A DNA stretch of 64,000 nt from Bacillota bacterium (GCA_023429995.1 JAEZCE010000089.1:45853-109852), one strand, 5' to 3'; shown: positions 1 through 8,866, counted from the stretch's first letter. Notes: a model not told the origin generated them from the sequence alone. Translations and numbers: made by a program.

Positions 1-1
1 G

Positions 2-262
2 GCCGCGGGTGAGATCGGCGAAGTCTGCAGCCGGATAAAGAAAATAAGGGCAAGCCAAGACCTCCCGGAGGAGCTTGGGGAATTGCAAAAAAAAGGCCTG
101 GTGGTTACCGATAACTGGGGAAAAGCCTTGCTGATCCCGGCGGATGCGGCCCACCGGATGGCGGCATCCGGGGAAGATATCCCGGAAACCGCGAGTCTTC
201 CGGATCATCCGGTTTCGCTTCAAGAAGCCTTTCTCTATTATTGCGCGGGAGGTAGCCGATAA
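2..262 (+). CDS. ABC transporter ATP-binding protein, C-terminal fragment
   Basis: This is the 3' end of a gene that begins before the window; 86 codons are visible in an open frame ending in TAA. The tail ends in LQEAFLYYCAGG, which matches the typical end of ABC-2-type exporter ATPases (a Leu-Glu-Glu-Ala-Phe-like motif followed by a short Gly-rich tail). The nucleotide-binding motifs (Walker A, signature, Walker B) would lie upstream and cannot be seen. The stop codon overlaps the ATG of the next gene by one base, so translational coupling to the two downstream permeases is likely. The three genes would form one exporter. The assignment rests on the tail motif plus context. Confidence 0.7.
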   Translation, partial: AAGEIGEVCSRIKKIRASQDLPEELGELQKKGLVVTDNWGKALLIPADAAHRMAASGEDIPETASLPDHPVSLQEAFLYYCAGGSR

Positions 263-1896
263 TGGGCGCTGCGCGGTCCTTGTTACAAAAGGAACTAAAG
301 CAAAACTACCTAATGTATGGCTTATCCGCTGTTTTTCTGGCTGTAGGGATCATCCATCAGCAATCCGCGGAATTTGTCCCGGGAAATTGCCTGCAAGTCC
401 TGGCTTTTTGCATACCGGTGGCTTTTGCCGGGGCTTATGGTTTCCAAGGGTTTGATTTGGAAGAGAACTATCGCACCCGGGACTTTTTATTTTCCAGGCC
501 TTTAACCGTATCCGGCATCATCCTGGCCAAGTATTTTTGTGGGTTGGTCATTTTAAGCGTATTTACGATAGCCTGGATTTGGGTTTTAGCGCCGCCGGGG
601 ATGATTAGATTTCCTGATTTCCATGATTTTCAATCGTTTTGGGGCAGCGCTTTTTTGGCGATGGTGATTTTGATATATTCAACCAGTTTCACTACGGGAG
701 CGTTCGTCAGAGGAGCGAAAAAATTGTTGTTTGGAATCGTAGTGAGCGGAGGGGTTTTGGCTTGGTTTTTCTTTTGCTGGCTTAAGCTTTTGAGTTTATT
801 TTATTTCTATCCGGCGCTGACTAATTATCCGCTCCCGGCGTATATGGCGATATTTCTGGCGGCCCTGGGATTGTTGCTGCTTATCCTCGGCTTTCAGAAA
901 ATGCTGGTTACATTGTTTTTACGGAACACTCTTTGGGAAACGGGAAGAAAAGCAGTCACCATTCATTTGGGTGTTCTCATTTTACTGCCTTTGGTTTTTT
1001 GGTCCGCCGCGGCGGTTTCGCAACCGGCGATTTATCCTTTTCGATCTTTGTGGTTGAGCTTTTTTTCGGAAGAATGGTTTATCACTTCCCAAGGAGCTCC
1101 CCAACCTCGGGGAGACCTGTACGCTCTGGTCGATACCAGAGGCAGGATCGGACTGGCCCGTAAAAATGAAAAACCCCGGATTATTTATCAAGGGGAGCGG
1201 CCTGAGGGTAACCTATTATCGCAAATCGTTTGGGCGCCGGACGGAAAAAAGATTGCTTTTTCCGAGAATGGCCGGATCAAAGTGCTGTCCCTGGCCAACC
1301 GGCATATAGAGCAGAGTTTTACCGGTGGGATCCCGTTTTGGTCGGCCGATGCCCGTCAAATGATGATGATTAAAAAAGCCCCCAGGGAAAGGCGGGGGAC
1401 ATCGGCTGACTTTCAAATTTTTTTGGCTGATTTTCCCCGGGGAACGGTCAGCGCGCGCGCGCGACGCTTGGGAAATTTGACCTCTTTCCTTCAACCCCTG
1501 GCTTGGGATTCGGTTCGTCAGGATATTCTGTTTGTTGATGAAAATTGGCAACTGATTGCGATGAATATCCAGACCCGTCAAATCCAAGTATATAATTTGC
1601 CCATCCGCCGGTTTTCGGAAAAGATTTTTTTCAAGCAGATCATTCCGCCTCCGGCGGGCCGGTCGGTTTTCCGGGTAGCGGTTTTTAGCTTCAATCCCGC
1701 TTTTAAAAAACCGTTGCCTTACAATGTCTCTTTGTATGATTATGATTCCAGGCTCCATCAAGTCTCTTACGTCTCGGCTTTAAAAGGTTTGCGTTACCTT
1801 GATTTGATGATTTCCCCGGCTGGCAACGATGTCTTGGCCGGGTTCGGAAACGGCATTTACCGGATAATCCCAATTCCGGCAAGGGAGGGTCGATAA
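262..1896 (+). CDS. ABC-2 type permease fused to a C-terminal beta-propeller
   Basis: The first half has about seven hydrophobic segments (roughly residues 16-35, 46-62, 86-110, 128-150, 155-180, 190-212, 235-255) in the pattern of ABC-2 permeases. Motifs such as FSRPLTVSGIILAKY are typical of the family. From about residue 275 to 544 the protein is soluble and carries a PD40/TolB-like blade around residues 328-348 (WAPDGKKIAFSENGR). The propeller follows the last membrane helix. By inference it faces outside the cytoplasmic membrane, but topology is not proven. The substrate is unknown. The gene overlaps its neighbours by one base on each side, so the ATPase and both permeases are probably made together. 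Ordinary ABC-2 permeases lack this propeller. Confidence 0.75.
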   Translation: MGAARSLLQKELKQNYLMYGLSAVFLAVGIIHQQSAEFVPGNCLQVLAFCIPVAFAGAYGFQGFDLEENYRTRDFLFSRPLTVSGIILAKYFCGLVILSVFTIAWIWVLAPPGMIRFPDFHDFQSFWGSAFLAMVILIYSTSFTTGAFVRGAKKLLFGIVVSGGVLAWFFFCWLKLLSLFYFYPALTNYPLPAYMAIFLAALGLLLLILGFQKMLVTLFLRNTLWETGRKAVTIHLGVLILLPLVFWSAAAVSQPAIYPFRSLWLSFFSEEWFITSQGAPQPRGDLYALVDTRGRIGLARKNEKPRIIYQGERPEGNLLSQIVWAPDGKKIAFSENGRIKVLSLANRHIEQSFTGGIPFWSADARQMMMIKKAPRERRGTSADFQIFLADFPRGTVSARARRLGNLTSFLQPLAWDSVRQDILFVDENWQLIAMNIQTRQIQVYNLPIRRFSEKIFFKQIIPPPAGRSVFRVAVFSFNPAFKKPLPYNVSLYDYDSRLHQVSYVSALKGLRYLDLMISPAGNDVLAGFGNGIYRIIPIPAREGR

Positions 1897-3551
1897 TGTT
1901 TGGGGCTTTCAATGTATCTTTGAAAAGGAAAACCTTTGCCCAGGGGTTTCTGCTATTGACCAAGGAGTTGAAAAAGAACCGTTTTACATTTTTAGCTCCT
2001 TTGCCGTTATGGATGTTCCTGGTGGGTTTCTTAAAAATTCATCATCCATTCCGGCTTGAATTGGGAGCATCCGGGACCTGGTCTTTTTTTGCGGCTGCAA
2101 TCATCCTGGCCATCGTTTACGGTTTGCAATGTTTTAGCGATGAAACGGAACGTAACACCCTTGATTTTATTTTGACCCGCCCGGTTTCGCCATATTGGAT
2201 GATTATGGTAAAGTATGTCTTGAGTTTGTCGGTACTCTTCGGCTGGCTGATTCTCTTTCAGGCTTTCCTGGCGCTTCGTTTATCCGTAATCCCCTTGCCG
2301 GCCGGAATCGGTAGCGCATGGCTTTATGTAACCCTGGCAATCGTTCATGGAATGAGTTTTTTGGCGGGTTTAATCAAGAAGGGCCTGGAACGCTTGTTTA
2401 TAATCAATGTAATGACTCTTTTCATCGCCGGGTTGAGCTACTACTTATGGAGAAAAGTTTTTGAGCTGGTGGCGGCAAATTATTACTGGCCGGATGTTCC
2501 CCAATATTTAGAAGACTTTTTGGCGAAAACGTTACCGTTCTATTTAACCATGTTGAGTTTGGCAACTCCGCTAGTGGGGGTGATCTGGTATTTGCGCAGC
2601 CGGACCAGGCTGTGGAGCTTCAAGCCCGCCTGGTGGTTAGCAGGAATCTGGTTGGCAACTTTTCTTTTGATTATGGGCGCTCAAAAGATACTGGCTCCGC
2701 CACTTTGGCCGAATGAAAGCGTCCAAACGGGAGACTGGAGCGTCCAAAGCGGGATTGTGTTGGTCGGGCCGGATGAATTACGACAGCGCTCTTTATTTAA
2801 AACCCATTCGACCCTTTACCGGTTAGCCTTTACCCGGCTCGGGAAGAAACCGAGGACGATTTATCAAGGTATTAACCTTAGCAGACCCAGTTTTTCGCCG
2901 GACGGGAAAACCGTTATTTTTTCGGAAAACGGCCGGTTGCGGTTATATGATATCAGGACTGGAAAAGTAAAGAAATTCGGCAGGGGAGATCTTTCAACCT
3001 GGTCTGAAGATGGTCGGAAAATCATTTATGCCAAAAGAATCGGGAAAAACGGCTGGAGCCGATTGTTTTTATTCAACCTCCATAATGGCGAGCAGACCGA
3101 ATTATTGACATCCCCCCGTTTTTTGACCGGTTTAGCCTGGGATTCATCCCGAAACCGGCTCTACATGTTGAACTATGGCCGGGAGATGGAATGCCTGGAT
3201 TTAAAAACCAAAAAAATAGAGGGTTGTTTATTTGAGAAGAATGCCCAACCCCAACTCTTTGGAATTGTTCATCCTTCTTTGAAACTGAGCCGAAAGGCTG
3301 ATCTGTTGTTCATCGGTCAAGTTTTCAATCAGGTTTTGCGCATTTATGCCCTTGATTTAAAGAGCCAAAAGATAGCCTTGATCCAGGAGAAAGATGATTT
3401 CCGGTTGAAATCGAATGGCCCGGTTCTCATGAACGATGATTTTAGCGCCTTAATGTATCAAAGATTCGACGGATCTTTTGGTTATGAAGCGACCTATCGA
3501 AAGGTGGAAGAAAGCCACCATCATCATGATGGTGAAAGGGATGAGGATTGA
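1896..3551 (+). CDS. ABC-2 type permease fused to a C-terminal beta-propeller (paralogue)
   Basis: This is a paralogue of the preceding gene with the same plan. The N-terminal half is membrane-embedded (FILTRPVSPYWMIMVKYVLSL is the ABC-2-like stretch), and a propeller-like half starts near residue 275. Both proteins share the phrase R-x-IYQG just before a PD40 blade (FSPDGKTVIFSENGRLRLYDI here). The extreme C-terminus is rich in His, Asp and Glu (four consecutive His, then acidic residues), which could bind metal or may just be low complexity. The two permeases probably form a heterodimer with the upstream ATPase. The start overlaps the previous stop by one base. Substrate unknown. Confidence 0.75.
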   Translation: MFGAFNVSLKRKTFAQGFLLLTKELKKNRFTFLAPLPLWMFLVGFLKIHHPFRLELGASGTWSFFAAAIILAIVYGLQCFSDETERNTLDFILTRPVSPYWMIMVKYVLSLSVLFGWLILFQAFLALRLSVIPLPAGIGSAWLYVTLAIVHGMSFLAGLIKKGLERLFIINVMTLFIAGLSYYLWRKVFELVAANYYWPDVPQYLEDFLAKTLPFYLTMLSLATPLVGVIWYLRSRTRLWSFKPAWWLAGIWLATFLLIMGAQKILAPPLWPNESVQTGDWSVQSGIVLVGPDELRQRSLFKTHSTLYRLAFTRLGKKPRTIYQGINLSRPSFSPDGKTVIFSENGRLRLYDIRTGKVKKFGRGDLSTWSEDGRKIIYAKRIGKNGWSRLFLFNLHNGEQTELLTSPRFLTGLAWDSSRNRLYMLNYGREMECLDLKTKKIEGCLFEKNAQPQLFGIVHPSLKLSRKADLLFIGQVFNQVLRIYALDLKSQKIALIQEKDDFRLKSNGPVLMNDDFSALMYQRFDGSFGYEATYRKVEESHHHHDGERDED

Positions 3552-3586
3552 CTCGGCATTATTTGTGTTACCGAAATGAAAAAATA

Positions 3587-3615
3587 TTGACATAAATTTT
3601 AAAACCTGTTAAAAT
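3587..3615 (+). promoter_or_regulatory. Sigma-A type promoter of carD
   Basis: A perfect -35 TTGACA (3587-3592) is separated by 17 bases from a -10 TAAAAT (3610-3615). Transcription would start near 3622 and give a leader of about 60 bases ending in the GGGAGGAAAA ribosome binding site of carD. Confidence 0.8.
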
Positions 3616-3682
3616 AGTATACCTTGACATTATCGGACCAGAGAGGTACAATAAGGATGTAATTTTTTTTGGGAGGAAAATA

Positions 3683-4159
3683 ATGTTTAACATCGGTGAT
3701 AAAGTAGTTTACCCAATGCATGGGGCTGGAGTCATTGAAGATATTGAGGAAAAAGAAATATCTGGTGAAAAACTACAGTATTATATAATAAAGTTACCGA
3801 TGGGCGAAATGAAAGCAATGGTGCCGATGAATAAGGTTAAAGAAGTTGGTTTAAGACAGGTCATCGAAGAGGACGATGTTTTGAAGGTCTTCGAAGTCTT
3901 AAAAGGCGAATCTTCGAATATGCCGATGAATTGGAACCACCGTTACCGGGCCAATCTGGAGAAAATAAAGAGCGGGAGCATTTTTGAAGTGGCCGAGGTT
4001 GTCCGTAATTTATCCACCAGGGACCGGCAAAAGGGACTTTCAACCGGCGAAAAGAAGATGCTTGAAAATGCCAGAAGGATTCTCCTAAGCGAACTGGTTT
4101 TAGCCAAAAATGTAGCTGAAAATAACATGGTAGAGATTTTGGAAGGTTATTTAAGCTAA
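3683..4159 (+). CDS. carD: CarD-family transcriptional regulator
   Basis: This 158-residue protein has the CarD/CdnL N-terminal fold shared with the RNA-polymerase-interacting domain of Mfd (opening MFNIGDKVVYPMHGAGVIEDI). It is followed by a helical C-terminal domain (from about residue 65) that in characterised members contacts promoter DNA at the transcription bubble. The length fits the family. The start is an ATG behind GGGAGGAAAA. The gene has its own consensus promoter and a terminator, so it is monocistronic, although in related genomes it also sits upstream of yacL-ispD-ispF. Expected role: stabilising RNA polymerase open complexes. Confidence 0.92.
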   Translation: MFNIGDKVVYPMHGAGVIEDIEEKEISGEKLQYYIIKLPMGEMKAMVPMNKVKEVGLRQVIEEDDVLKVFEVLKGESSNMPMNWNHRYRANLEKIKSGSIFEVAEVVRNLSTRDRQKGLSTGEKKMLENARRILLSELVLAKNVAENNMVEILEGYLS

Positions 4160-4185
4160 TTTGTATTGAATACAAGATTTTTAAA

Positions 4186-4227
4186 AGAGTTGTCCCAGAA
4201 AACGGGGCAGCTCTTATTTTATTTTTC
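4186..4227 (+). terminator. Rho-independent terminator after carD
   Basis: AGAGTTGTCCC pairs with GGGGCAGCTCT (two G-U pairs allowed) around a short A-rich loop. A T-rich run follows. Confidence 0.8.
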
Positions 4228-4352
4228 GTAAAGGAATGAGGATAACTTTACCATAATTCGGCAATAATAAGAAAAGGTGTAGGACGGTTGACCCTGTAAA
4301 AGGAGGCGTGGAAATTGCTGAAGGCAATAATATCAAAGGGGGAGGTACGGGA

Positions 4353-5405
4353 TTGCCGAAACGCGGGTGGATTTTGTTTTGGGTGACGATTGGAATTTTA
4401 TTGGGTTATACAATTATTCAATTCCTTTTTCCTTACTTAAAATGGTGGAAGTTTTTGCTGGTTATACTTTTTGGAGGAACATTGGGCGGCTTGTTCCAGA
4501 TCGCGCTTTCCAACCGAATCGTGAATGCGGTAAAAAAAATGAATGCTCAAGTTTTATTGATTCAAGGTTTAGGATGTATAGGCGGACTGCTGATCATCAC
4601 ATTAATAACCATTGTTGCCAGGCCATTTCTGGACTTTATGTCGATGAAAGAGCGCTTTACCGTTATTTCCTTGTTTTCCTTGGTGCTTCTTTGCGGTATC
4701 TTGTGGATTGTTTCAATAAAAATGAAGGAATTGAATGACCTCTTTTTTAATATCACAGCTCAACCCGGTTTAAAAACCGGCGCCACTAAAAATCAGTTTA
4801 AGATTTTAGATACAAGCGCAATCATTGACGGTCGGATTGCCGACTTATGTCAAACCGGCTTTTTAGAGGGAGTATTAATCATTCCCAATTTTGTTTTAAA
4901 CGAACTTCAGAAAATAGCTGATTCTCCCGATTCCCTGCGTAGAAATCGGGGACGTCGCGGACTTGACCTCCTAAACAAAATTCAAAAGGAAAATTATATT
5001 GCCATTCGTATTTTCGATCGGGATTATGAAGAACTCACCGAGGTAGACACTAAATTATTGAGACTGGCAAAGGAAATCGAAGCGAAAGTAGTCACCAATG
5101 ATTTTAATCTCAACAAAGTAGCGGAATTATATGGAGTTCAAGTGCTGAACATTAATGATTTATCCAACGCCATTAAGCCGGCGGTCCTTCCGGGTGAAGA
5201 AATGTTCGTGAGAATTTTGAGGGACGGCAAAGAATCCGGCCAAGGCATCGCGTATTTAGAGGATGGGACCATGATTGTGGTTGAGGGAGGAAAAAATTTT
5301 ATTGGGATCGATTTGGAGGTTTTAGTCACCAGTGTCCTGCAAACTTCCGCCGGCAGGATGATTTTCGCGAAGCCTAAATATTTGGCGGTAAAAGAAAGCT
5401 CATAA
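4353..5405 (+). CDS. yacL: PIN/TRAM domain membrane protein, YacL family
   Basis: The N-terminal part has about four membrane helices. It is followed by a PIN domain with the acidic start ILDTSAIIDGRIADL, the later acidic residues (VTNDFNLN), and a C-terminal TRAM-like beta-barrel (GQGIAYLEDGTMIVVEGG). PIN domains are usually metal-dependent RNases; YacL proteins are thought to act on RNA at the membrane, but the substrate is not known. Start choice: TTG at 4353 has GGGGGAGG at a good distance. An upstream in-frame GTG at 4308 has AGGAGG only one base before it, which is too close. Placement directly ahead of ispD-ispF is a conserved Firmicutes arrangement. Confidence 0.88.
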   Translation: MPKRGWILFWVTIGILLGYTIIQFLFPYLKWWKFLLVILFGGTLGGLFQIALSNRIVNAVKKMNAQVLLIQGLGCIGGLLIITLITIVARPFLDFMSMKERFTVISLFSLVLLCGILWIVSIKMKELNDLFFNITAQPGLKTGATKNQFKILDTSAIIDGRIADLCQTGFLEGVLIIPNFVLNELQKIADSPDSLRRNRGRRGLDLLNKIQKENYIAIRIFDRDYEELTEVDTKLLRLAKEIEAKVVTNDFNLNKVAELYGVQVLNINDLSNAIKPAVLPGEEMFVRILRDGKESGQGIAYLEDGTMIVVEGGKNFIGIDLEVLVTSVLQTSAGRMIFAKPKYLAVKESS

Positions 5406-5428
5406 AAGTGCCGAAAGGCACTTTTTTT
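5405..5428 (+). terminator. Rho-independent terminator after yacL
   Basis: AAAGTGCC and GGCACTTT form an eight-base stem closed by a GAAA tetraloop, followed by a T run. The stem begins within the yacL stop codon. Confidence 0.85.
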
Positions 5429-5483
5429 ATGGAATTTTGCAGGATTGTTGGGATCAAACTGGAATTTAATAAAGGGTGAAAAA

Positions 5484-6221
5484 ATGGAAAACTGTCAAGT
5501 TGTCGCTATTATCCCTGCGGCAGGCGCCGGTCAAAGGATGCATGCCGGAAAAAATAAAATCTGGTTGGATTTGGACGGTCAAAGCATCCTGGAGCATATT
5601 GCGCGTTTGTTTCAAGAGCTTAAGGCGATTAGTCATGTTATATTTGCTGTTAACCCGGATGAAGTTGAGAAAATCAGCCATTTCATTCAAACCATTGAAC
5701 CGGATTCCACCAAATTTTCCTTGGTGACCGGTGGAACGGAGCGTCAGGATTCTGTTGGAAACTGTTTGGCCTTTTTAGAACATTGGTCTTGGCGGCCAAA
5801 CTGCAAACCAGTGGTGTTAGTCCATGATGCCGCTAGGGCTCTTGTTACTTCCGAAGTAATCCAAATTGCCATTGAACAATGTTTGATCTATAATTCTGTG
5901 GGAATAGCCGTTCCGGTCAAGGATACTATGAAACAGGTTAACGCTGAAGGGTTTGTTGTTCAAACTTTAGACCGTTCCACTTTATTTGCGGTTCAGACAC
6001 CCCAGGTGTTTGATTTCGATTTGTTGAGCGCATGCTATAAACGAGTTTCAAAACTCGACCGTAAATTTACTGATGATTGTTCGATAGTCGAATATTGTGG
6101 ATATCCGGTCAAGCTGGTTGAAGGTTCGTATGAAAATTTTAAAATCACAACCCCGGAAGATTTAATCATGGCTGAAACAATTCTCAGGAGGCGCAAGCGT
6201 GCGAATCGGTCAGGGATTTGA
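5484..6221 (+). CDS. ispD: 2-C-methyl-D-erythritol 4-phosphate cytidylyltransferase
   Basis: IspD transfers CMP from CTP to MEP in the non-mevalonate isoprenoid pathway. The nucleotide-binding loop is clear near the N-terminus (PAAGAGQRM, followed by the conserved Lys). VHDAARAL and the C-terminal FTDDCSIVE and KITTPEDL motifs are also typical. At 245 residues it is of normal length. ATG 5484 is preferred over an in-frame TTG at 5445, because AAAGGGTG lies just upstream and the homologous region begins here. Its end overlaps ispF by 23 bases, so the two are translationally coupled. Isoprenoid precursors feed undecaprenyl phosphate, which the nearby envelope genes need. Confidence 0.93.
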   Translation: MENCQVVAIIPAAGAGQRMHAGKNKIWLDLDGQSILEHIARLFQELKAISHVIFAVNPDEVEKISHFIQTIEPDSTKFSLVTGGTERQDSVGNCLAFLEHWSWRPNCKPVVLVHDAARALVTSEVIQIAIEQCLIYNSVGIAVPVKDTMKQVNAEGFVVQTLDRSTLFAVQTPQVFDFDLLSACYKRVSKLDRKFTDDCSIVEYCGYPVKLVEGSYENFKITTPEDLIMAETILRRRKRANRSGI

Positions 6222-6675
6222 TGTTCATAGGCTCGTTCCCAACCGCGGGCTGGTGTTGGGAGGAGTTACTATACCTTATGAATTCGGATTATTGGGACAT
6301 TCGGACGCCGATGTATTGATTCACGCTATTATGGATGCCTTGTTGGGGGCTATTGGAGCGGGCGACATCGGGCGGCATTTTCCGGATACCGATTCGAGCT
6401 TTAAGGATGCCGATAGCGTAAAACTATTACAGACGGTTCTGGAAATGGTCGAAAAAGCCGGATACCGAATCATGAATATTGATGCCACGATTATTGCCCA
6501 AAAACCGAAATTAGCAGGTTATATTCCTTTGATGCGGGAAATGTTATGTAAAGTCCTGGGGTTCCCGGAGGTTTCGGCAGTGAATGTTAAGGCTACTACG
6601 ACGGAGGGCCTTGGGTTTACAGGCAGCGGCGAAGGGATTGCGGCCATGGCGGTCGTATTGCTTTTGGAAAAATAG
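6199..6675 (+). CDS. ispF: 2-C-methyl-D-erythritol 2,4-cyclodiphosphate synthase
   Basis: IspF cyclises CDP-ME 2-phosphate to MEcPP. The zinc ligands are in the N-terminal GQGFDVHRL (Asp and His) and in GHSDADVLIHAIMDA (His). The late TTTEGLGFTGSGEGI signature is intact. The 158-residue length is standard. The start is GTG, inside the end of ispD and preceded by AGGAGGCGCAA. Together ispD and ispF give two consecutive-but-one steps of the MEP pathway. Confidence 0.95.
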   Translation: MRIGQGFDVHRLVPNRGLVLGGVTIPYEFGLLGHSDADVLIHAIMDALLGAIGAGDIGRHFPDTDSSFKDADSVKLLQTVLEMVEKAGYRIMNIDATIIAQKPKLAGYIPLMREMLCKVLGFPEVSAVNVKATTTEGLGFTGSGEGIAAMAVVLLLEK

Positions 6676-6723
6676 TGTCAAGTATTTCATCAAAGGTTCC
6701 AAATCAGATAGGAGTATCCAAGG

Positions 6724-7638
6724 GTGTCAAAAAGTAAATCGAAATTCCGAATGAGGCTTGTAAAAATCTTTTTTAGAAGCATTCTCATATTCATTCAAAT
6801 TATACCATTATCATGGAACCGTTGGGTTTGGAAAAATTTTTGTATTCTGGCGTTTAAATTGTTAAAGTCAAGGCGCTTATTAACGATTGAAAACATCCGC
6901 AACGCCAGGAAACGAGGTTTTTTGACTAATGTCGGCGATGATTATTTACTGGCAAAGCAAGTTTGGGGAAACTTAGGGGTCATTGGAAGCGAGTTTTTGT
7001 ATTATTCAACAAGAACCGCCGACCAATTAAAAAAACTTGTCACGATTGAAGGGGAAGAAAATTTAAATAAAATTTTGGCCAAGAAAAAGGGCGCCGTTAT
7101 GGTAACCGGCCATCTCGGAAATTGGGAACTTCTAGGAATGGCCTTATCGGTGCATGGTTACCCTTTGTCTCCGCTGGTTAAAACTCAGGCCAATTCGTCG
7201 TTTGATGAAATTATTAACGAAAAGCGTCGCGCAATCGGTATGAAAACGATTCCGAATAAAGGCTTTTTGCGACCCATTTTGGACGCCTTTAAAAGGAATG
7301 AAATTGTTCCTTTTTTGATCGATCAGGATGCCGGTAGGCACGGAGTGGGAGTAAAGGTAGAATTTTTTGGTCGGGAGGCTTCCATTCCTCGGGGCGCGGC
7401 GGAATTTGCATTAAAGACCGGGACTCCCGTCTTTTTTTCCTATATCTATCGGAAAGGGCCTAATCATTATGTGAGTGTTATATCGGAAGAAATTCAATTG
7501 AAAAATTCCGGAGACTATCATAAGGATTTACATGACAACATTGCTTTATTTATGAGTTTTATTCAGGATGCCGTACAAGAACACCCCGCCGAATGGTTGT
7601 GGATGCACTCATTATGGCCCACGGATAGAAAGATATAA
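6724..7638 (+). CDS. Lysophospholipid/lipid A acyltransferase, LpxL/HtrB family
   Basis: This 304-residue protein has an N-terminal hydrophobic anchor (about residues 14-35) and the LPLAT active-site motif HLGNWE (the HX4D/E type) near residue 130. The family adds a secondary acyl chain to lipid A on the inner face of the cytoplasmic membrane. In Bacillota this enzyme is expected only in lineages with an outer membrane. It begins with GTG preceded by AGGAG about nine bases upstream. It sits between ispF and the heptose genes gmhA-gmhB, which supports an LPS role; the exact acyl acceptor cannot be read from sequence. A phosphatidylinositol mannoside acyltransferase-like role is a less likely alternative. 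Confidence 0.85.
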   Translation: MSKSKSKFRMRLVKIFFRSILIFIQIIPLSWNRWVWKNFCILAFKLLKSRRLLTIENIRNARKRGFLTNVGDDYLLAKQVWGNLGVIGSEFLYYSTRTADQLKKLVTIEGEENLNKILAKKKGAVMVTGHLGNWELLGMALSVHGYPLSPLVKTQANSSFDEIINEKRRAIGMKTIPNKGFLRPILDAFKRNEIVPFLIDQDAGRHGVGVKVEFFGREASIPRGAAEFALKTGTPVFFSYIYRKGPNHYVSVISEEIQLKNSGDYHKDLHDNIALFMSFIQDAVQEHPAEWLWMHSLWPTDRKI

Positions 7639-7679
7639 AGAAAGGCTAACGAACGACGATATTTTCTCGGGAGGCTTCT

Positions 7680-8237
7680 ATGTCAATTCAAGATATTATT
7701 GCTCAACACCTTCGGATAATACAGGAAACAGCGGTTAACAACGCTTCGGATATAGAAAAATTGGCTGCTGTTTGTAAAAAGGCATTAAAGGAAGGACATG
7801 TGATTTATTTTGCGGGGAATGGCGGCAGTGCGGCAGATTCCCAACATCTTGCGGCCGAGCTTGTTGGACGTTTCCAAAAAGAAAGAAGAGGTTTGCCTTC
7901 AGTCGCTTTAACCACAGATACTTCGATTTTGACGGCAATCGGCAATGATTATGGTTATGACCGAATATTTAGCCGCCAGGTTGAAGCGCTAGTCAATAAG
8001 GGTGATGTGGTCATCGGTATTTCTACTTCCGGAAATAGCACCAATATTGTGGAAGCACTTTTAAAAGCACGTGAACTGGGGGCTTTGACTGTAGGAATGA
8101 CAGGAGAGAACGGCGGTAAAATGGCTTCAATATGTGATCTGTGCATTCAAGTTCCGGCTAAAGTCACAGCTAGGATTCAAGAGGCCCATATTATGATTGG
8201 CCATATTGTTTGCGAACTCATTGAAGAAGAATATTAA
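7680..8237 (+). CDS. gmhA: D-sedoheptulose-7-phosphate isomerase
   Basis: GmhA makes D-glycero-D-manno-heptose 7-phosphate, the first step to ADP-heptose for LPS core or S-layer glycans. The SIS domain carries the expected FAGNGGSAADSQHLAAELVGRF motif (about residues 41-62) and the later GISTSGNSTNI phosphate-binding loop. The C-terminal AHIMIGHIVCELIE includes the conserved His/Glu region. Length (185 residues) is normal. ATG is preceded by GGGAGGC. With gmhB immediately downstream this forms the start of a heptose pathway; hldE/hldD-type genes are not in this window. Confidence 0.93.
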   Translation: MSIQDIIAQHLRIIQETAVNNASDIEKLAAVCKKALKEGHVIYFAGNGGSAADSQHLAAELVGRFQKERRGLPSVALTTDTSILTAIGNDYGYDRIFSRQVEALVNKGDVVIGISTSGNSTNIVEALLKARELGALTVGMTGENGGKMASICDLCIQVPAKVTARIQEAHIMIGHIVCELIEEEY

Positions 8238-8332
8238 AGGGGAAATTGAAAATATTTGCTTACGATCTATCAAATGCAGTCTGGCATGCTAACCTAAGGT
8301 TGCTTTTTCTGATGAGTACGAAAGGAGTCATT

Positions 8333-8866
8333 TTGAAACAAAACGGATTATCGGAAAAACCGGCCGTTTTTTTTGACCGGGATGGCGTTTTGAATGTGGA
8401 TAATGGATATAATTTTCGGAAAGAAGATTTTGTTTGGGTTGTTGGTGCGAGAGAGGCCATCAAGTTATTGAATGATTTGGACTATTATGTTTTTGTTATA
8501 ACCAATCAAAGTGGAGTCGCGCGTGGTTATTATACAGAAGACGATGTAATCAAGTTGCATGATTGGATGAACGAAGAACTGAAGAAAAGCGGAGCTACGA
8601 TTGATGGTTTTTATTATTGCCCTCATCTGCCGGAAGCCGCTGTTGAAAAATATAGGATTTGTTGTCAATGCCGTAAACCGGCTCCGGGTATGATTATGCA
8701 GGCAATGAATGACTGGCCCGTCGATAAGGGAAAATCTTTTTTAATAGGCGATAGTGTAAGGGATGTGGAAGCCGCTGAGAAAGCGGGGATTGAGGGGTAT
8801 CTATTTCAAGAAGATAATCTCTTGTTTTCTATAAAACAGTTATTAAAAACGAAAAAATTGAAATGA
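8333..8866 (+). CDS. gmhB: D-glycero-D-manno-heptose 1,7-bisphosphate 7-phosphatase
   Basis: This HAD-family phosphatase has motif I DRDGVLN, motif II TNQSG, and the GmhB zinc loop with Cys-x-His followed by C-x-C (YYCPHLP, then CCQCRKPAPGM). Motif IV is IGDSVRDVEAA. It removes the 7-phosphate from the heptose bisphosphate. Start choice: TTG 8333 follows AAAGGAG with a five-base gap and gives 177 residues, the usual length. A longer frame from TTG 8246 adds 29 residues without homology character and has a poorly spaced site. It is co-directional with gmhA. Confidence 0.88.
   Translation: MKQNGLSEKPAVFFDRDGVLNVDNGYNFRKEDFVWVVGAREAIKLLNDLDYYVFVITNQSGVARGYYTEDDVIKLHDWMNEELKKSGATIDGFYYCPHLPEAAVEKYRICCQCRKPAPGMIMQAMNDWPVDKGKSFLIGDSVRDVEAAEKAGIEGYLFQEDNLLFSIKQLLKTKKLK

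Noticed and set aside
1441..1470. GCGCGCGCGCG run in the first permease as a special element
   Set aside because: It lies inside a well-supported coding frame (Ser-Ala-Arg-Ala-Arg-Arg) and is probably just codon use.
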